Below the pieces are notes generated by a model, which saw only the letters and a program-made list of their open reading frames with translations, had not been told where the DNA came from and made no database searches. From Legionella jordanis (GTDB lineage Bacteria; Pseudomonadota; Gammaproteobacteria; Legionellales; Legionellaceae), in the NCBI RefSeq assembly GCF_900637635.1, contig NZ_LR134383.1, forward strand, positions 1,457,501 to 1,521,500: 64,000 nt of DNA. The letters are read 5' to 3'. Position numbers and translations under genes: made by a program. Below are positions 60,612-64,000 of the stretch, one piece after another. The first letter of the stretch is position 1, and every line of letters begins with the position of its first letter.

Positions 60612-61366
60612 GGGTGCCATAGTGGGTGAATATGGAAGCTGTCCTCACCTATAGTTGGGAATGCCGCCCTTTCTTGTTGCCTAAATTTTCTAAAGGACTG
60701 AGATTGCAGCTTGTTTTCTTCTAAAGCAAAATCACTCATTTCACCAAATTGATAGTGATTAACGGCATCAATTATGAACTCAGCCAACCAATCTGTAAGG
60801 TCAAGGCCGAGGGCAAAAGCATAACTAACGGTGTCCATTGAAACGGATAAACATAAAAGAGGGATGTAAACTGCATGCAGGATAATTAAAATTGGAATAT
60901 AAATCAGAAGAATATAGCTAATCAATAATGGCAATAAAAATAAAAACAGGATGCAAAAAAACTTTGAATTAAACCTTTCAGAAAGATGACCACCTAAACC
61001 GTTCTCCATAAACGATAAAAGAAAGTCGATGTAACGTTCAGTCAAATAGCCTGTCCAGTAAATATCTCTGTCTCGATTTCTGATTAATTCTGGTTTTTTG
61101 TAAGCTTTTTGTGGAATTGTGCTTAAAGCCTTATCATGATTAAGGCGTCTAATACGTTTACATAATGAATCTGCCTTTGCTCTCTCCGAGTCATTGAGAA
61201 AAGATAAAACGTGAATGATCATTTCATCCGGGAGACCTAATAGATCATTCTGACATTGTTGATTGGTTTTATAATTCTTTGTAGCACGATAACGCGATAC
61301 CGCAGCGCTTGCTCTTGGGAAAAAAAGCATAATTTCCTTTTTGAATAAATTCCTAATCATTGACAT
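60599..61366 (-). CDS. F-box protein with membrane segments (effector-like)
   Basis: A 255-residue protein. Residues about 41-82 form an F-box: LLGLPDEMIIHVLSFLND followed by RAKADSLCKRIRRLNHDKAL, the eukaryotic Skp1-binding domain. A long hydrophobic region at about 136-178 (ILFLFLLPLLISYILLIY and onward) would anchor it in a membrane with the F-box exposed. Bacterial F-box proteins are mostly type III or Dot/Icm effectors that recruit host SCF ubiquitin ligase. No signal peptide. It is divergent from the 61502 gene, with 135 bases between. Confidence 0.75.
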   Translation of the reverse strand: MSMIRNLFKKEIMLFFPRASAAVSRYRATKNYKTNQQCQNDLLGLPDEMIIHVLSFLNDSERAKADSLCKRIRRLNHDKALSTIPQKAYKKPELIRNRDRDIYWTGYLTERYIDFLLSFMENGLGGHLSERFNSKFFCILFLFLLPLLISYILLIYIPILIILHAVYIPLLCLSVSMDTVSYAFALGLDLTDWLAEFIIDAVNHYQFGEMSDFALEENKLQSQSFRKFRQQERAAFPTIGEDSFHIHPLWHPLHP

Positions 61367-61501
61367 GGGCGCAAATTATACAATTTAAGGAGGATTAAAT
61401 AAAGAACAGGCGTCTTGCAAACCCATAATCCTGAGCTTATAGAAAGCAAATTGTCCATAAAGTCCTATTATTATTTATGAAGGATTATAAAAGGGACGAT
61501 C

Positions 61502-62257
61502 ATGACGCTTAAAAATGGAGTAAGGATGGCTTCTAGAACGGCCATGGTTGCTACAGGAGCTTATGCGCTTTATAAAGATTTAAGCTTACCCCCATACCAA
61601 CCTCGCATGAGTGATAAATTGCAGGCTGCTTATGTAGTTGGGCAGGCAGTTTTTATTGACCAGGCAAAACCTGAATATTGGCAAAGTCAAAATAGAAGGA
61701 TTTTGGAAGAGTGCTCTCCTCAAGCAGTTGTAGCGAGAGTGAATAGAGCTTTGGAACATTATCAGGTTGACCTCAGGGATGATGAGCTTGCTTTGTTTTT
61801 AGCACAGGAAAAACTTTTGGCAGACCTCGCGGACCCAGGCGAGGATTTACATGCCGAGAACTTAATCGCAAGCTCTTTTGCTGCTGAATATACCGAGCTG
61901 AGTGAGCGGGTCATCGATGAGTCTAGCCTCGATGATATTTCCATGGAAAAAATGAGAAGAAAAGCGGCTGCAGCATGGGTAGGTCAAATAGCTCATACTC
62001 TCTACGGCGGGTTTAAAGCTTCATTTAACTATGGGGCTGTTTTGGATGCAGATGGATATAATTTTGTGGTTTCAGAGGAAAGTAGGGAGCGATTTGAAGG
62101 GAAAGTCAGAGAAAGGGAAGAATGGCTTGCACAAAGAAAAGCCGAGACTTCGATGGCTACTACCAGAATGATGAAACACGCACTGCATGAGATTGTAGGC
62201 ACTCACACGGAGCATGCTGTTGAGTCCCCTACTTCAAAACCCCCAGAGCTTAGATAG
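61502..62257 (+). CDS. Hypothetical protein, possible secreted effector
   Basis: A 251-residue protein with GGGA upstream of the ATG. An Ala-rich weakly hydrophobic N-terminal stretch (RTAMVATGAYALYKDL) precedes a helical, acidic body (LRDDELALFLAQEKLLADL). The C-terminal region has an acidic helix (SEESRERFEGKVREREEW) followed by a Ser/Thr/Pro-rich tail, resembling the E-block region seen in many Dot/Icm substrates. No domain recognised. A weak hairpin (62270-62293) follows between it and the convergent lipoprotein gene. Confidence 0.65.
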   Translation: MTLKNGVRMASRTAMVATGAYALYKDLSLPPYQPRMSDKLQAAYVVGQAVFIDQAKPEYWQSQNRRILEECSPQAVVARVNRALEHYQVDLRDDELALFLAQEKLLADLADPGEDLHAENLIASSFAAEYTELSERVIDESSLDDISMEKMRRKAAAAWVGQIAHTLYGGFKASFNYGAVLDADGYNFVVSEESRERFEGKVREREEWLAQRKAETSMATTRMMKHALHEIVGTHTEHAVESPTSKPPELR

Positions 62258-62293
62258 TTTAAAACAAGACAGTCTTTCACTATGGAAAGGCTG

Positions 62294-63388
62294 CTATGAC
62301 AAACGGGTTAAAGAAATAGGAGGCCCTTGATCATCTTGTCCAATACTGGCAATCAGTCCCACAACATTGGATAGAAGAATTAATGTTTTCTTCGAATTAC
62401 CATCGCGATCATCAATATAATACCAATGCCCTCGATAGGGAATAGCAACGGTTGCACAGGTTGGAGGTTTGTCACTATACCTTATCGTCATCATATTGCC
62501 TAAAACCAACTGCCAATCAAATACTTGACCATTCGGGTAACGAGTGATAGTGAGCAGATGAGCCCTGGCGTCTTCTGGAGGTATCAAGACGCCTTTGGAA
62601 AGGTAATTCATCATGCCTAAAACAGATCGTGTAGACACATAAGCTTTGTGCGGCCCAGGTGTATTCGAAAAAACAATACGATTTTGATGAATGCTGATAC
62701 CGGCCTGATGCAAAATCCTTCTATCCTGAGGACTAAGCGTGTAATTCGGACTGAGTTGAAGCACAAGCTCTTCAACTTTATCTTTCGTCATGTGATAACT
62801 TAATTGAATGGCATTGTTGCGTTGCATTTTTGCAAGCACCTGAGTCATGCTTAAAAAACTTCTAAATTGGGGAGGGTAACTTGATGTGGATCGTGCAGCG
62901 CTAGGTGCATTTACAGCAGTACCTGCTTGTTGTAAAACCAGGCGAAAGACTTGAGCTATGCTCCAGGAGGATTGCAGTAATAATGCGACCTCCTTCAGAG
63001 AGGTCATTCTGAGCAGCTGAGTAGTATATTGTTTATCATCATAAGGCAAATAATTAAAAATAGGATTTTCCGAATAATCAAGTTGTGCAAATGCTGTACC
63101 TTCTCCGCTGGTTGGTCCTGTTTGCGGAAAAAAAGCCCGGCTTGTGAGTGAGCCTGTGCGAGTGAATTTGGTGCTGGCGGAAATGGCTCCCACGTGAAGG
63201 AACATAGGAACCTGATCGTATCGTAAACGAACCAAATTTAATAAAAGCTCTTGTTTATTACTGCTGGCCAAAGCGATGTTGTAATCGTAGCGGTCCCGAT
63301 GAACCACTTTTGGACCGATGGCACGACAACCACATAATAAAACCAGTAAAACCATAATCACTAAGGATAACGGTTTAATGTTTCTCAT
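62294..63388 (-). CDS. Putative outer-membrane lipoprotein of conserved unknown type
   Basis: A 364-residue protein with AGGAAG before the start and a lipoprotein signal (SLVIMVLLVLLCGC, Cys21). The next residues, HRDRYDYNIALASSNKQELL and LNLVRLRYDQVPMFLHVG, follow a pattern seen in conserved hypothetical lipoproteins of several proteobacteria. No known catalytic domain. Convergent with the 61502 gene. The 63389-63680 gap upstream holds no gene I can support. Confidence 0.75.
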   Translation of the reverse strand: MRNIKPLSLVIMVLLVLLCGCRAIGPKVVHRDRYDYNIALASSNKQELLLNLVRLRYDQVPMFLHVGAISASTKFTRTGSLTSRAFFPQTGPTSGEGTAFAQLDYSENPIFNYLPYDDKQYTTQLLRMTSLKEVALLLQSSWSIAQVFRLVLQQAGTAVNAPSAARSTSSYPPQFRSFLSMTQVLAKMQRNNAIQLSYHMTKDKVEELVLQLSPNYTLSPQDRRILHQAGISIHQNRIVFSNTPGPHKAYVSTRSVLGMMNYLSKGVLIPPEDARAHLLTITRYPNGQVFDWQLVLGNMMTIRYSDKPPTCATVAIPYRGHWYYIDDRDGNSKKTLILLSNVVGLIASIGQDDQGPPISLTRLS

Positions 63389-63680
63389 TTACACTTCCTG
63401 TTTTATTCAACCTGAACTTCCAAATTTCATTTCGGCAGAAAAGAATGTATAGATGATATCTTGTTGCCAAATATTTTGGTAGAAGTGACAACATGAAATT
63501 CTTGGTAATATTGCGCTGTCTACACAAGCCTATAAATGGAATTAAATTTAAATCCGACTACACTAGCCTTGATTTCATTCATCTGTTGATGAAGAGCTCG
63601 CAGCAAAAAAATACAGCTTGGTAACATTCATAAAAATTACAACAGCTAGAAAGATGTGGTCTTTAGTTGTTGTGAATGCA

Positions 63681-64000
63681 CTAATCTATTTTAACAATTG
63701 AGGATTCCATAAAGTCGGATTTCATCTGCTCATGAGCAGAATGAGATTTGCAGTGGATTTCTGCAGGAACCCCCATCACTGTACTGTAATCTGGAACATT
63801 CTTTACTACAACAGACCCAGCTCCAACAGTTGCAGCACAGCCTATTTCAATTTGTTGGCGTATAGCCGAACCAATGCCGATCCAGCTTAAGTCAGCAATG
63901 CGCACGTTCCCTGCCAGGTGAGCCCCTGGAGAGATATGTACGCCATCACCTAAATTGCAATCGTGATCAATGGTTGCTCCTGTGTTGATAATGCAGGCCA
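63681..64000 (-). CDS. NeuD/PglD-type sugar acetyltransferase, 3' part
   Basis: The last about 106 codons of a gene that runs off the right edge. The residues form left-handed parallel beta-helix hexapeptide repeats: IINTGATIDHDCNLGD, GVHISPGAHLAGNV, GCAATVGAGSVVVKNV, ending MGVPAEIHCKS. The HDC motif holds the probable catalytic His. The pattern is that of NeuD/PglD acetyltransferases, which N-acetylate UDP-4-amino sugars in sialic/legionaminic or bacillosamine pathways. Neighbours beyond the window would show which. The tail after the helix is about 20 residues. Confidence 0.8.
   Translation of the reverse strand, partial: ACIINTGATIDHDCNLGDGVHISPGAHLAGNVRIADLSWIGIGSAIRQQIEIGCAATVGAGSVVVKNVPDYSTVMGVPAEIHCKSHSAHEQMKSDFMESSIVKID

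Overview
The window reads as chromosome of a Legionella-like gammaproteobacterium. The evidence is AT-rich coding DNA, a HelCBA-type metal efflux operon, a eukaryotic-type F-box protein, several secreted or effector-like proteins of unknown family, and the tail of a ribosomal RNA operon. The genus is an inference from gene content and was not checked by database search.

Layout. 1-2.2 kb: 3' two thirds of a 23S rRNA, a 5S rRNA and a terminator. 2.8-8.4 kb: a small Tyr/Asn-rich secreted protein, then pncB-pncA (NAD salvage), a DJ-1/PfpI protein, a zinc alcohol/formaldehyde dehydrogenase-like enzyme and a phosphosulfolactate synthase (ComA)-like enzyme. 8.6-12.2 kb: an EamA exporter and small hypothetical genes. 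12.3-18.4 kb: the three-gene NHLM-type peptide secretion system (HlyD-like adaptor, C39 peptidase/ABC exporter, second ABC exporter), with no precursor peptide visible. 18.4-30.4 kb (minus strand): a synthase-dependent exopolysaccharide locus containing a BcsB-like subunit, a GH81 beta-1,3-glucanase, a family 2 glycosyltransferase, a TPR/beta-barrel exporter, an ATP-grasp enzyme, a histidine phosphatase and a response-regulator/PIG-L deacetylase fusion.

31-35.7 kb: a P450-like protein followed by a worn region (Phd antitoxin with a truncated Doc, a 5'-truncated secreted-protein remnant, an intact secreted protein, a frameshifted membrane protein). 35.7-41.1 kb: helCBA. 41.7-46.7 kb: wecB convergent with nfrB-nfrA, resembling the c-di-GMP-controlled N4-glycan-receptor system. 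46.9-48.5 kb: a decayed duplication with a pseudogene copy of the TrmN6-like methyltransferase and a junction joining the start of the yhiI copy to the start of a helC copy. 48.5-57.2 kb: an unknown membrane protein, the intact methyltransferase, yhiI-rbbA-yhhJ and rhlE. 57.4-64 kb: small secreted proteins, a DUF486-like membrane protein, three effector-like genes (one F-box, one with clan-CD-peptidase-like motifs), a lipoprotein, and the 3' part of a NeuD/PglD-type acetyltransferase cut by the window edge.

The most promising systems are the hybrid exopolysaccharide locus (bcsB/GH81/GT2/TPR-barrel/REC-PIG-L), the orphan NHLM exporter, the NfrAB-WecB glycan locus and the 59.6-62.3 kb effector-like cluster.
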